A DNA stretch of 64,000 bases, from NCBI GenBank assembly GCA_050949645.1, contig JBMNGC010000001.1, positions 868,001 through 932,000 of the forward strand, read 5' to 3'. Below the pieces are notes generated by a model. That model made no database searches and was not told the origin of the DNA. It worked only from the letters and a program-made list of their open reading frames with translations. Positions 46,788-56,857 of the stretch are shown here, one piece after another (position 1 is the first letter of the stretch; every line of letters begins with the position of its first letter). A program made the translations under genes and the position numbers. This stretch comes from RUG369 sp050949645 (GTDB taxonomy: Bacteria > Planctomycetota > Planctomycetia > Pirellulales > Thermoguttaceae).

Positions 46788-48443
46788 TTATTCGTTCGTC
46801 AGATTGTAGATGGAGCGCATAAAATTGGCGTATTCCTGGTCGAGTTCTTCGAAAGTCTTGCCCGTGGCGTTTTCTAATGAATCGAGTGTATCAATCCCTT
46901 GGTAAACCTCGTAGAGGTACGAAATAAAGGCGTCGCGGTAGACTCCTGAATCGTAATGCAGGAAGAAGTACGCGAGCCCAGCCGCCTGGGAGTAGAGCGT
47001 TGCAATGTCGCGTCTGTTTTGGAACGCTTCGCGTGAAAGACCCGTGTATTCACGGAGCGGAACGTAATCGAATTCTTCAAAGAGACTTTCAAGCGCGCAT
47101 TGGATGCGGAACACGTCTTTATATCCCCCTAACGTCGCCGTTGTTCGCGCCTTGTTGACGGCGAAGGTTTCAGCGTAAACGGCGATCCCCTCGATCGCCC
47201 AAAAATTGGCGTTCCTGGCGCGCGACATGAAGTCAATCTTGAATCTGTTCTGGGTTGCCGTGCCGCACTCTTCGAAGAGTTGATGGGTCGTTTCGTGCGC
47301 CAACAATGGGAAGAGTTCAAATTCGTCCTCCTCGCCGGGTTCGTAAACGAAGATGCAATGGAGCTGAGGGAAGTATCCTCCAACGCTTAGCGAGACGTTG
47401 GGGTCGTGCTTCTGTAATTCGCGCAGGTATTCTTCGCGATCATGATAGAGGATGACCTTATGGCGCTTTGAGACGATTCCATCATTGACGTAGAGCCTTG
47501 AATTCCATTGGCTTTCAGCGGCAATGATACGATAGAAGAGCCGATTCCAGGCCTGATAATATGCCTCTAGGAATCTGCTGATTTCGACTCCGCGCTCGAG
47601 CGATACGCGCGAAAGAATCGAAAAATGCTCCGTGTCGATTCGCCAGCCCGAAGGGCTTGCAAGAATTTTCTTTTCCTCGTCTTCAACAGTGGTCCATTTA
47701 TTCTTGTACAAACGCTCACCGAGCCGATACCTCTGGACGTTTTCTTTGGGAAGCCAGCCGAACTCCGGCGTTTCGACGAGTCCGTTTTCGAGCTGTCGAA
47801 GCTCCCATTTGTTGCGCCAATATCCATCTTGTAGCGTGTAACCAAAGAATTGGCGCGCTTTAGCGTGATCCGGGTTCACATAGAGCGTTGTCAGAACGCA
47901 GAAGACGACGTCGTAACCGCGTTTCTTTTCGCCAAATTGTTCGGCGTAAGAGAAGATCTCGTCGGAATATCGCTCTTGAAGCCTATTGAGCGCGGAGTAC
48001 CAGAATTGTTGGTTTTTGCTTGCGTCATCGGGGAACCTTTTAAGTTTTGCCTCAGCAGAAAGGAGCGGAATCATAAGGACTTCGGAATTGTCATGATAAA
48101 GAAGCGAACGCGTAACCTGCGCTTCAAGAGGCATTCCCAACTCATCGCATTTTTTCGCAAGTTCCTCAAGCTTTTGCTGATATTCCTGAAACGCGACGCT
48201 GACGTTGCGAGGAGTCGCGGCAACGCTCTTAGAAACAGAGACGTCGTTCCTGGCGCGATCGAGCGCTCCAGAAGCGCGGAGTACGGACGCGGATTCTTCG
48301 ACGCCGTCCTGGTCCTCCAAATTGACGTCGCTTCTGGCGCGAAGTTTCAGAGAGCCCGTTTGCGCCAGCGCTTCAAGAGGTTGTTGCGCCAAGAAGACAA
48401 AAACGAGCAAACTGGCAATCGCAATCGGAACAAATCGTTTCAT
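46788..48443 (-). CDS. DUF1570 putative secreted metallopeptidase-like protein
   Basis: The 551-residue product has a signal peptide (IAIASLLVFVFLAQQ, cleavage near ALAQ) and a DUF1570 domain with HETTHQLFEECG near residue 381, an HExxH zinc-peptidase signature. Many Planctomycetes have DUF1570 proteins of unknown substrate. The start at the ATG 48443 is chosen over an upstream GTG (48476), which has no signal. Glycosyltransferase downstream. Confidence 0.8.
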   Translation of the reverse strand: MKRFVPIAIASLLVFVFLAQQPLEALAQTGSLKLRARSDVNLEDQDGVEESASVLRASGALDRARNDVSVSKSVAATPRNVSVAFQEYQQKLEELAKKCDELGMPLEAQVTRSLLYHDNSEVLMIPLLSAEAKLKRFPDDASKNQQFWYSALNRLQERYSDEIFSYAEQFGEKKRGYDVVFCVLTTLYVNPDHAKARQFFGYTLQDGYWRNKWELRQLENGLVETPEFGWLPKENVQRYRLGERLYKNKWTTVEDEEKKILASPSGWRIDTEHFSILSRVSLERGVEISRFLEAYYQAWNRLFYRIIAAESQWNSRLYVNDGIVSKRHKVILYHDREEYLRELQKHDPNVSLSVGGYFPQLHCIFVYEPGEEDEFELFPLLAHETTHQLFEECGTATQNRFKIDFMSRARNANFWAIEGIAVYAETFAVNKARTTATLGGYKDVFRIQCALESLFEEFDYVPLREYTGLSREAFQNRRDIATLYSQAAGLAYFFLHYDSGVYRDAFISYLYEVYQGIDTLDSLENATGKTFEELDQEYANFMRSIYNLTNE

Positions 48444-48487
48444 GAGATTTTCTGGACTCCTCGTCAATGATTTCACCGTTTTCCCGT

Positions 48488-48533
48488 ATTATAAAGCGTA
48501 GGGCAACCCCGACGCAAGGAAGGAGTTGCCCTA
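48488..48533 (-). promoter_or_regulatory. Candidate promoter with overlapping hairpin upstream of the DUF1570 gene
   Basis: Read leftward, TATAAT (48488-48493) has a TTGCGT 18 bases before it. A 9-bp inverted repeat (48499-48507 with 48525-48533) overlaps the -35 to -10 region. It may be an operator, or the terminator of the large upstream gene. Confidence 0.4.
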
Positions 48534-48625
48534 AATTTACGCGCCGCGTAGGTCTTTTTCGACCAAAACTCTGACGAGTTTGAGTTAATGTTTTAGCGCG
48601 GCGCTTTGCAGATTTCGCGACGGCG

Positions 48626-51600
48626 TTATTGTTTCGTTATTTCATACGTGAACGCTTTGCCGCTGTCAAGGATTAATGTCAGCGAATTATTCGTCGCTGT
48701 CGCCATTCCTTGAGCAAGAGCCTTGCCCTCTGCGTCGCGCGCAACGACGTCAAACTTGCCGGACGCAAAGAAGGGCGTCGCGAGCTTGACGGAAAACGCC
48801 GGTTCGTTCGGCAACGGTGTCAGCGTTACGGTCGAATCGGATTTCTTTTCGAATCGGAACGCGCCGGTTGTGTCGCAAACGCCGAAGTTCGTCGACTTCT
48901 TGTTCGGCACGAGTCGTTCGTCGACGCCAAGGAGGGACGGCGCCGGGGTGAAGGTCAGCTTGCGATTGGCGCCGGCGCCCTCAATATGGATTCCGCCAAG
49001 GCGGTAGCGCCGATCCTTTGTGCTCGAGCCCAGAAGCGGGAGGCGGCGCTGAGAATCGTACAGACCGCAAAGGAGATTGTAATAGCCTGATGGGAGTTCT
49101 TCCGGAATTTTAACCGAAAGAGTTTCGCCGAAGAGCTCCGCCTCGCGCCCCTCCCATTCGGTAGTGGGTTTGGCCTGTTGCGGTAACGGAACGACGTAAA
49201 GTTCGGGCTTGTCTGCCCACCAGGTCTGAGGACGCTCAATGTGCATGAAGACGGAGTAGGGCGTCTCAGTTGGTTCGACGGCGTTCCAGATGAACTTCCC
49301 TTCGAGCGTGTTGCTGTCGACAACTTCCACGTCTTCGAAGGTCCCTCTGATCGGAGAGACCGAGTCTGAGACCATCTGACGACCGTTGACGAAAAAGTTC
49401 TCGTCGTCGACTCTGAGCTCGGCAACTTGGTCGTTAACGCGAATGACGCCGCCATAGGAGGAATTGTCCATAGTCCAGAAACCGTACCGGGGAAGGACGA
49501 CCGGCTGATCCGTATCGGGGATGTTGAAATCGAGGGTCCAGTCGCTGGCGCTGCGGTTGACGTAAACGACGACGCCAGACTTCCATGTGATCTTCTGCCG
49601 GTGGATATCGTCGTCGACGAATTCGAAATCGACGATTTCGTCGAGCGCCAGCGATTCCGCCAGATTTTGGAGCAGCCAGTATTTACGAACGGTTCCGCGA
49701 TCCGACATAGCCAGGTCAGACATAATCGCGTGTCCTGAAAGAACTTCGACGGTGATATAGTCGTCGCTTTCTATTCCGCGAACGCCGCGAGATTCGCCGG
49801 CCTGGAAACGGTCGCTGTAGCCCGCCCCGTGGAGGATGAAACGTTTATGGTTGACCACGTCAGACCAGGGAACAAACTCGCTGTCGTCGCAGGGAATGAC
49901 GGCGGAGAAGCTTTCCTGAACGTCTGTGATGCGTCTGAAGATTGCGTCGGCGCCGTCGAGATGACCGATGAGCGCGTCGCTACCTGACTCGCTGACAGTG
50001 ATCGCGTTGTTGTTGAAGCGTTCACGGACCAGGTCGAAGTAGCGATTCCATGCGTCGAGAGTTTCAGTTCTCGGGTGGAAGACGCCTTCGCGGTCGTAAA
50101 AGTCCATAATATGGATCGACGAGAAGACGTCTGTAAAGTACGCCGTTTGCATCAAATATTCGCGGATGAGATTGAGGTTACGTTCCGCGTACGGCATGAA
50201 TTTCGTAGGATTGAAGCGGTAGCTCTGAACGTCGGGGCCAGGATTGTACCACGCTTTCTGGGGCTGACCGTTGGCCTCAAAGAGAATATCGTCGTACGTA
50301 AAACCGTCCGCGTCAGGGTAAAAGTCGATGTAGTTATCGTGGAGTCCGAAGGGAATTCCGTGCTCGTCGAGGTACTTCTGAGTTTCAAGGAGTTCTTCGA
50401 AGGAACCCTGTTCCGTACGCGGCGGCCAAATATCAGGAAGACGAACGTCGTAACCGTAATGTTGCCAGACATGCTGGAGAAGCATCGAGTTTGTCAGGCC
50501 GTAGTTGACGTAGGTTTTCATCCGATTGAGTACGCTCGCGTAACTGCCGCCCCAGTAATCGAAGACGAACCGACCCGCCTTTTTGGGAACGAGCGGGGCC
50601 GGGGCTTTATCGAAGCCGGGAGAGTATTTGATCGCGCAATCAAAGGCGCCTTTGTCGCTTGAGCGCAGGGTGAGACGCGTGTCGCACGTCGTCGCGATCG
50701 TATAGATCTGAAGGTCGGGGTCGACGATAAACTTGTTGACTGGACGCGTCGTCGCTTCGAGCAAGGACAAGCCGTTGGTAAAGTCGAGCCCGATATGGCT
50801 TGTCGAGCAGCCAAAACCGTCGCCCGATTGCTGAAACGCCTTACTCGGATTCTCGATGCAGACGCCATGGCCGAAATAAACGCGTTTGGCTTTCTCAGTA
50901 AAGGGTCCAAACTGAACTGAGGTAATTTCCGCGTTACGAGCGCCGACGACACGGAACGCTAAACCGCCGACCGTCTTCGTTACAAGACAGAGCAACTCGT
51001 TTCTATCCGATGGGGCGACCTTGATCATCGGGAATTCGTCGAGGTGGGCGTCGACTGGGATATCGCCAAGAATTTCTTCGCCGTGAATGCGAGCAAAGAG
51101 TCGCGCTTCACCTTCAAGGGCCTTTGCGTCGACAAATTTTGTCAGCGCGACGCACTGTTCATATGGCGGTTCGAACCCGACCCTTGCGCCCTGATATTGA
51201 ACGCGAATTCCGTCGATCTGAACGAAATTATCGACGGAACCGATCGTGATCCAGCCGTCGAAGACGCCCATGCTTCCGGGCGTTACAACCGCATACTGAC
51301 CATAATCAAGATCGAAGCCGCGCGCGCCGGCGTCAAGCGCGACGCCGGAACTGGGGACGTTCTTTGGGGAAGATTTGACAAAGTCGGCGAAAGCTTTGAG
51401 GTTGTTTTCGCGCAGCGCTTCGCGTTCGTCGGCGCTCGCGACGTCGCCAAAGGGCGCGTCTGCCGCGAGGATCGCAACGTCGCCCCAGAAAGAGTTGTCG
51501 CACGTCGTATCGCGCTTAGCGCCGGGATCCGCTTCGAGCGTGAGCAGGATCGTCTGGCCGGCGAACTTTGAAAGATCGACGTTGTTTTCCTTCCACTCGG

Positions 51601-52594
51601 TTCCGGCATACTGATCGGCGAAGATACGGTCCTTGGCGTCTGGCGCTTCTCTCGTCGCGTTTGCAAGCGTCTCGGCGCTCACGGAGCCGTCGGCGTCAAG
51701 GCTAAGAGGAGCGGCGTAGACGCGGAAATCAACTCCGTCGGTAGGCGGTTCGGGAGGATAGACGTCGCGCATCGCGCTGTAGAATCGCAATGAGACGTAT
51801 TTCGCTTTCGGAATCTCAATCGCATAGCGCGCGCCAATGACGCCGGGGCCTCCGTTGTAAGGAGGATGGACAGACCAACTCGTCCGCTCGACCCCGCTGC
51901 GCGTCATCGAGGTTGGATTAAGACCGCCTTGAACTTCAGGAACGGAGCCGCTCCAGTTCACGGGCAGCACAGTGTATTCGCCCTTATCCTGTTTCCAATA
52001 GGGGAGATAGCTTTGATCACGAGAACCGTTGAGTTTGAGGTACGGTCGATCCTTGAAGGAAAGCACGCTCATTGCGGAGCTTGACGGAAGGAGTTCCGTA
52101 AGTTTGGTCGCGAAAACGGGGCGCAGTTCGACAAGTTCCTCTTTCCCGTCGACGGTATATTCGAATCTAGCTCGAATAGGATAATGAGCGTCTAGGTATG
52201 CGTCGCGTACGGCGAACGCGACCTCGCCTTGATAAGTCGATTGGGGTTCGACGACGATTTCTTTTTCAAGAGCGTTGGGCGCTTCAATTTCGCGCGCAGG
52301 GTCGCTTGATTCGTCGTAGAGGTAGAAAGAATCGATCGAGGAAAAATTGAGTTTGATCGTGATCTTTGAATCGCTTTGGTTTTCAATGATAAGCGGCGTA
52401 TGATAGATTTGCCCCTCGACAGTTATAGGATCTGTTTTGGAAATTTCAAACGTCAAGGGACCGCGAGTCTCTCGATGGCAAGTGAAAGCCCAGCTCGTGG
52501 AGACGTTTAGCAGCGTTGACGCCACAAGGGCCAACACCAAGCATCCCACGCGTCGAAAAGGCGCAAACCTGGCGCCAAACAAGTTGTTTGTCAT
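48626..52594 (-). CDS. Large secreted putative glycoside hydrolase (TIM-barrel-like)
   Basis: The 1322-residue product begins with a signal peptide (VGCLVLALVASTLLNVSTSWA). N-terminal and C-terminal beta-rich domains flank a central catalytic-like region at about 650-1000 with GIPFGLHDNYIDFYPDADG, FTDVFSS (an Asp near 821) and VSESGSD (a Glu near 869). The Asp and Glu arrangement is what I would expect of endo-alpha-N-acetylgalactosaminidase-like (GH101/129) or DUF5696-type TIM-barrel enzymes, but I cannot confirm a family. It may act on glycoproteins or mucin-like glycans. The ATG at 52594 follows GAGAGGG; the longer frame from 52699 looks like leader. ilvD is upstream. Confidence 0.6.
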   Translation of the reverse strand: MTNNLFGARFAPFRRVGCLVLALVASTLLNVSTSWAFTCHRETRGPLTFEISKTDPITVEGQIYHTPLIIENQSDSKITIKLNFSSIDSFYLYDESSDPAREIEAPNALEKEIVVEPQSTYQGEVAFAVRDAYLDAHYPIRARFEYTVDGKEELVELRPVFATKLTELLPSSSAMSVLSFKDRPYLKLNGSRDQSYLPYWKQDKGEYTVLPVNWSGSVPEVQGGLNPTSMTRSGVERTSWSVHPPYNGGPGVIGARYAIEIPKAKYVSLRFYSAMRDVYPPEPPTDGVDFRVYAAPLSLDADGSVSAETLANATREAPDAKDRIFADQYAGTEWKENNVDLSKFAGQTILLTLEADPGAKRDTTCDNSFWGDVAILAADAPFGDVASADEREALRENNLKAFADFVKSSPKNVPSSGVALDAGARGFDLDYGQYAVVTPGSMGVFDGWITIGSVDNFVQIDGIRVQYQGARVGFEPPYEQCVALTKFVDAKALEGEARLFARIHGEEILGDIPVDAHLDEFPMIKVAPSDRNELLCLVTKTVGGLAFRVVGARNAEITSVQFGPFTEKAKRVYFGHGVCIENPSKAFQQSGDGFGCSTSHIGLDFTNGLSLLEATTRPVNKFIVDPDLQIYTIATTCDTRLTLRSSDKGAFDCAIKYSPGFDKAPAPLVPKKAGRFVFDYWGGSYASVLNRMKTYVNYGLTNSMLLQHVWQHYGYDVRLPDIWPPRTEQGSFEELLETQKYLDEHGIPFGLHDNYIDFYPDADGFTYDDILFEANGQPQKAWYNPGPDVQSYRFNPTKFMPYAERNLNLIREYLMQTAYFTDVFSSIHIMDFYDREGVFHPRTETLDAWNRYFDLVRERFNNNAITVSESGSDALIGHLDGADAIFRRITDVQESFSAVIPCDDSEFVPWSDVVNHKRFILHGAGYSDRFQAGESRGVRGIESDDYITVEVLSGHAIMSDLAMSDRGTVRKYWLLQNLAESLALDEIVDFEFVDDDIHRQKITWKSGVVVYVNRSASDWTLDFNIPDTDQPVVLPRYGFWTMDNSSYGGVIRVNDQVAELRVDDENFFVNGRQMVSDSVSPIRGTFEDVEVVDSNTLEGKFIWNAVEPTETPYSVFMHIERPQTWWADKPELYVVPLPQQAKPTTEWEGREAELFGETLSVKIPEELPSGYYNLLCGLYDSQRRLPLLGSSTKDRRYRLGGIHIEGAGANRKLTFTPAPSLLGVDERLVPNKKSTNFGVCDTTGAFRFEKKSDSTVTLTPLPNEPAFSVKLATPFFASGKFDVVARDAEGKALAQGMATATNNSLTLILDSGKAFTYEITKQ

Positions 52595-52755
52595 TCTTTT
52601 TCCCTCTCGTTGAGACTGGCGATAATCTTTACATGATGGAGGCGCATTGAAAGAGCCTGCTCCCGAAGTGATTTTAAATAATCGAAGGTCGGTTCGCAAG
52701 CATTATGCCAGATATTTTAATAATGCGCGTCAAATATAGCGAGAGAATAAAGAGG

Positions 52756-52785
52756 AGAAGGTCGTCCTCGAAAGGACGACCTTCT
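52756..52785 (-). terminator. Intrinsic terminator after ilvD
   Basis: A perfect 13-bp stem (52756-52768 with 52773-52785) has a 4-base loop. In the leftward sense a weak T-rich stretch follows. Confidence 0.7.
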
Positions 52786-52820
52786 TGGCGTTAACGTTCA
52801 AGCGTCGTAAGGCTCGCGCT

Positions 52821-54749
52821 TCAGTCCCATTTGAGAACGGCGCCCTTATCGGCGCTCGTGGCGAGTCGAGCGTATTTTGCAAGATAACCGCTCGTGTAAC
52901 GGGGTTCGGGCTTTTTAGCTGTTTTGGCGCGTTCCTTAAGTTGCGCCGCGGTCAACTTAACGGCAATCTTCTCGTTCGGAATATCAATTTCGATGATATC
53001 TCCGTCTTGCAAGAGTCCGATCGGTCCCCCCTCCGCCGCTTCAGGACTGATATGACCGATGCAGGCGCCGGCAGTCCCGCCAGAGAAGCGTCCGTCGGTG
53101 ATGAGCGCGACGGAATCGTCGAGATGAACGCCTTTGATCGCGGCGGTCGGCGCGAGCATCTCCTGCATGCCTGGTCCGCCCTTAGGACCTTCGTAACGAA
53201 CGACGACGACGTCGCCCGCCTTGACCTTGCCGTCGACGATTCCCTGGTACGCTTCCGGTTCCGAATTAAAGATAACCGCCGGTCCGGAATGCTTCATCAT
53301 TTGAGGAAGAACTCCCGCCGTCTTAACGACCGCGCCGTTGGGCGCCAAGTTTCCAAAGAGCGCCGTCAGACCGCCAGTCTGTCGATAGGCATTTTTGCAC
53401 GGACGAATGCAGTCTTGCGGGTCAAAGTTGAGCTTGAGATCCTTGACGGACTTATTCCGGCGACGGACGCTCAGCGCCTTCGTGTTGAGCCGACCGCTGG
53501 GTAGAACAGCGTAGACTTCGAGGGCGTCTTCAATGACCTTTTCGCCGCGAAGGTCATAATCGTCGATATTCTGACCGATCGTCTTGCCCGTGACCGTCGG
53601 CGTGGTATACGTGAAGGACGGAATTTGAGAGCGACGAAGTTCTCCGAGTATCGTGTGAATACCGCCGGCGTTGTGAACGTCTTCAATATGGTAGTCGCAG
53701 CTCGGGGACACCTTGCAAATATGCGGCGTCGTTTCACTGAGTTCGTTGAAGCGCTTAAGCGAGTAGGAAAGCCCGGCTTCGTTTGCGATAGCGAGCAGAT
53801 GGAGGATCGTATTGGTGCTTCCGCCCATCGCCATATCGAGAATCATGGCGTTGTCGATCGAATCCTTCGTAATGATTTCGCGCGGCAAAATGGGGAAATC
53901 GAGGTCAATCTTTTGCTCGACTCGTTGGCGTTTGCCATCTTTAACGACGACCTTGTAGGTCGTAGAAGCTTCCTCTTTCGTTACGGTTCCAGCGGCGACC
54001 TGTTCCCGAAGATCCATGATTTTTGCCATCTCGACAATGCGTTGAGCGGCGCGACGATAGAGCTTGCGACGATCCATGCTCGTGGCAAGAAGCGTGCCGT
54101 TTGTCGGGAACGCAATCCCGATCGCTTCGCACAGGCAGTTCATGCTGTTGGCGGTGAACATTCCAGAGCAGGATCCGCACGTTGGGCAACTTCGACGTTC
54201 CACCTCGAGGAGTTCGCTTTCAGAAACGAGATCGTTCTGCTCTCCGGCGGCGGCGGAAAAAATGGAGATCAGGTCAAGCGGCTTCTTTTCATCGTCGTTA
54301 GTGCGACCCGCTTCCATGGGACCGCCGCTGGTAAAGACGGTCGGAATGTTGCAGCGAACGGTCGCCATGAGCATCCCTGGCACGATCTTATCGCAGTTCG
54401 GAATGCAGATCATCGCGTCGAATTTGTGTGCGTTGATCATGGTCTCGACGGAATCAGCGATGATCTCGCGGCTCGCGAGCGAATATTTCATCCCGTCGTG
54501 GCCCATCGCAATGCCGTCGCAAACGCCAATCGTATTGAAGATAAAGGGCGTTCCGCCAGCTTCGCGAACTTCTTTCGCGATATATTCCGCGACGGTTTGA
54601 AGATGAACATGACCGGGAATAATGTCGACGTGACTGCTGCAAATTGCGATAAAGGGTCGTTTGAAATCCTTTTCAGAGACGCCGCAGGCACGTAGAAGAC
54701 CGCGGTGAGGAGCGCGACTTACGCCTTGTTTAATTGCATCGGAACGCAT
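52821..54749 (-). CDS. ilvD: Dihydroxy-acid dehydratase
   Basis: IlvD dehydrates 2,3-dihydroxy-isovalerate and its isoleucine-pathway analogue in branched-chain amino acid synthesis; it binds an Fe-S cluster. The 642-residue product has CIPNCDKIVPGM and the three-cysteine motif RSCPTCGSCSGMFTANSMN, then GGSTNTILHLLAIA and LITDGRFSGGTAGACIGHISPEA. It is longer than the common ~560-residue form. Two insertions are visible: about residues 245-275 (around TKEEASTTYKVVVKDGKRQR) and about 400-440. The ATG at 54749 is preceded by AAGG. The longer frame to 54809 lacks support. Confidence 0.95.
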   Translation of the reverse strand: MRSDAIKQGVSRAPHRGLLRACGVSEKDFKRPFIAICSSHVDIIPGHVHLQTVAEYIAKEVREAGGTPFIFNTIGVCDGIAMGHDGMKYSLASREIIADSVETMINAHKFDAMICIPNCDKIVPGMLMATVRCNIPTVFTSGGPMEAGRTNDDEKKPLDLISIFSAAAGEQNDLVSESELLEVERRSCPTCGSCSGMFTANSMNCLCEAIGIAFPTNGTLLATSMDRRKLYRRAAQRIVEMAKIMDLREQVAAGTVTKEEASTTYKVVVKDGKRQRVEQKIDLDFPILPREIITKDSIDNAMILDMAMGGSTNTILHLLAIANEAGLSYSLKRFNELSETTPHICKVSPSCDYHIEDVHNAGGIHTILGELRRSQIPSFTYTTPTVTGKTIGQNIDDYDLRGEKVIEDALEVYAVLPSGRLNTKALSVRRRNKSVKDLKLNFDPQDCIRPCKNAYRQTGGLTALFGNLAPNGAVVKTAGVLPQMMKHSGPAVIFNSEPEAYQGIVDGKVKAGDVVVVRYEGPKGGPGMQEMLAPTAAIKGVHLDDSVALITDGRFSGGTAGACIGHISPEAAEGGPIGLLQDGDIIEIDIPNEKIAVKLTAAQLKERAKTAKKPEPRYTSGYLAKYARLATSADKGAVLKWD

Positions 54750-54955
54750 TGAGAGCACCTTAAGAGTATGTCTGTTAATTATCGGTTCCACAGTCCATAT
54801 CTGCGGCAAATAAAAGTCGCCGACAAAGACTCTTTGCGGAACGCCAATTGCGATTTATTGTAATAATTCTTTTAACGGCGTCGATTCCTTAAAAAATTTC
54901 ACATCCGGAGTTAAGCCGGAAAGAGTTCGATTTAAGGATGTTTCTGAAGGCGTCG

Positions 54956-55147
54956 TCATGAATTTGAACGCTTCTTAGATGAAGAAGTTTCATCCGACGA
55001 ACTGCGTTCGTCGATCGAATTTTTCTTTTGCGTCAGTTCGGGCGATTCAGAAGGAGCCGGCCTTTTTTTCGGAGCTTTTGCGTTCTTATCGATCTGTGGT
55101 ATGGGAGGCTCTTCCGGATAATCGTCACAGTAGTAGGGGATGATCAT
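54956..55147 (-). CDS. Possible small Pro/Lys/Ser-rich protein
   Basis: The 63-residue frame begins MIIPYYCDDYPEEPPIPQID, has GAAGG nine bases before its ATG, and ends in a Ser/Lys-rich tail. It resembles nothing I recognise, and the low-complexity composition is a caution. Nested inverted repeats occur downstream (54886-54938). Nothing else is supported in the 54750-55516 stretch. Confidence 0.3.
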   Translation of the reverse strand: MIIPYYCDDYPEEPPIPQIDKNAKAPKKRPAPSESPELTQKKNSIDERSSSDETSSSKKRSNS

Positions 55148-55516
55148 ATCTTTGACCTTCGGATATGTCGCGCGCGAGCGACAAGTCAGGCGGCGCTTGT
55201 ACGACCGCTCTGCACCTTTCCTCAAATTTGACCGGCGAATTGCGCTGACGCAACGTGAGTTTATGAATATACAGATGATTTTGTCCGCGTCAACATTATC
55301 AACGCTTCGGGGAGCTGCTCGTCCTGTTCGAAAAATACTATGACTAAAGAAGATCAATGTGGAAATAATCGATAAAAAGGACCTCGAGGGGGAAACTTTA
55401 ACGTGCTAAAAGACCGTTTCATAACAATATTAGACGCTTATCTTTTCTTTGCAGTCCCGGCTATCGTAGCTATCGGCGGAAGCGGACGACAATAATAAGC
55501 GTTGTCGAGGATTACG

Positions 55517-55544
55517 TTGGAAATGGCGCCAAACTTTATATAAT
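55517..55544 (+). promoter_or_regulatory. Sigma70-type promoter upstream of the rhamnose gene group
   Basis: TTGGAA (55517-55522) and TATAAT (55539-55544) are 16 bases apart, 73 bases before the rhaM start. Confidence 0.65.
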
Positions 55545-55616
55545 GACCTGGTGGGATCGACAGCGACATTCATTCCCGGACGTTTTATAAAATTCATTTT
55601 GAGAGGAGATATAGAA

Positions 55617-55922
55617 ATGCGAGTTGCTCAGCGATGGGTTTTGAAGGACGCCTCGATGCGTGAGGAATATCTCCGGCGACATCGGGAAATTTGGCCCGAA
55701 ATGAAAGAACTTCTCAAAAAAGCGGGGTATCGTAACTACTCGATCTGGCTTTCAGGCACGGATATCTTTGCGTATTACGAGGTTGACGACCCCGAGAAAC
55801 TTATCGAAACCCTCGAGGCGAGCGAAGTGCGCAAACGATGGGAGGATTATATGCGCCCCCTCATTTATCTCGGCGAAAACGATATCCCCGAATCTCTCGA
55901 AGAAGCGTTTTGGCTCGAGTAA
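55617..55922 (+). CDS. rhaM: L-rhamnose mutarotase
   Basis: RhaM interconverts the alpha and beta anomers of L-rhamnose, aiding its catabolism. The 101-residue product has the family features MRVAQRWVLKDASMREEYLRRH, EIWPEMKELLKKAGYRNYSIWL and the C-terminal LIYLGEN. The ATG at 55617 follows GAGAGGAG; an earlier ATG-like frame start at 55551 has no signal. Its presence ahead of a rhamnosidase gene suggests a rhamnose-use unit. Confidence 0.93.
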   Translation: MRVAQRWVLKDASMREEYLRRHREIWPEMKELLKKAGYRNYSIWLSGTDIFAYYEVDDPEKLIETLEASEVRKRWEDYMRPLIYLGENDIPESLEEAFWLE

Positions 55923-56006
55923 AGAGAGCGATAGGACCAATTTCAGATTTTAAAATTGTTTGTTTCGCTCATGACTGCTTGCAAACGAAGTCAGGAGACC
56001 TGATCT

Positions 56007-56732
56007 ATGCGAAATTATAAAGAGGAATTCGAAAAGCGAGTTGCCTTTATCAAGAATCTTCTCGCCGAAAGCGGCGCCAAGGGCGTTATCTTTGGCAATA
56101 GCGGCGGAAAAGACTGCGCGCTCGTCGGAATCCTCTGCAAGGCGGCGTGCGATAATACGGTTGGCGTCATTATGCCATGTTCATCCCGTCGTAACTACGA
56201 TCGCGACGCCAGGGACGCTCGTGCAGTCGCTGAACAATATGGAATCGAGACGCGGATTGTCGATCTCACGCCTGTGAAAGAAGCTGCGCTAAAACAACTC
56301 GAGAACGTTGTCGAGATGATTCCTACTTCGGAAATTAATATCGCGCCGCGCCTGAGAATGACGACGCTCTATGCCATTGCTGCGTGCGAATCCCTACTTG
56401 TCGCCGGCACGGGCAACCGAAGCGAAATATACGTCGGTTACTTCACTAAATGGGGCGACGGCGGGCACGATTTTAATCCGATCTCCGATTTGACAGTGAC
56501 CGAAGTTTACGAGTTTCTTCGTTATCTTGATGCGCCCTCGAGCATTATCGACAAGGCACCCTCCGCAGGTCTCTACGAATCCCAGACCGATGAATCGGAT
56601 ATGGGATTTAAATACTCTGAGCTCGACGCTTACCTTGCTACTGGCGAAGCAGAACCGGAAATCAAAGAGCGTATTGAGCGCATGCACCGTCGTAGTCAAC
56701 ACAAACGAGAAGATATAAAACGGTTCAAATGA
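56007..56732 (+). CDS. nadE: NAD synthase (NadE-type, ammonia-dependent)
   Basis: NadE converts deamido-NAD to NAD using ammonia. The 241-residue product has the PP-loop SGGKDC near residues 32-37, where the usual final serine is replaced by cysteine, and AGTGNRSEIYVGYFTKWGDGG further on with GLYESQTDESD near the C-terminus. There is no N-terminal glutaminase domain. CAGGAG precedes the ATG. It sits between rhaM and a GH78 gene; a metabolic link is not evident. Confidence 0.9.
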   Translation: MRNYKEEFEKRVAFIKNLLAESGAKGVIFGNSGGKDCALVGILCKAACDNTVGVIMPCSSRRNYDRDARDARAVAEQYGIETRIVDLTPVKEAALKQLENVVEMIPTSEINIAPRLRMTTLYAIAACESLLVAGTGNRSEIYVGYFTKWGDGGHDFNPISDLTVTEVYEFLRYLDAPSSIIDKAPSAGLYESQTDESDMGFKYSELDAYLATGEAEPEIKERIERMHRRSQHKREDIKRFK

Positions 56733-56857
56733 ACGCGGTCTTTGGCGAACCCTCGTTTCCGCTTCACAACGGCGTTCCGAGTTTTGTTCCTTATAAAGGA
56801 CGACGACGAGAGCCTTGATCCTCTTTCATTCAATTTCCTCAAGCGAGAAAAATAACG

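Noticed and set aside
53625..54695. 356-residue + frame over ilvD
   Set aside because: Shadow of ilvD, whose cysteine motifs are intact.
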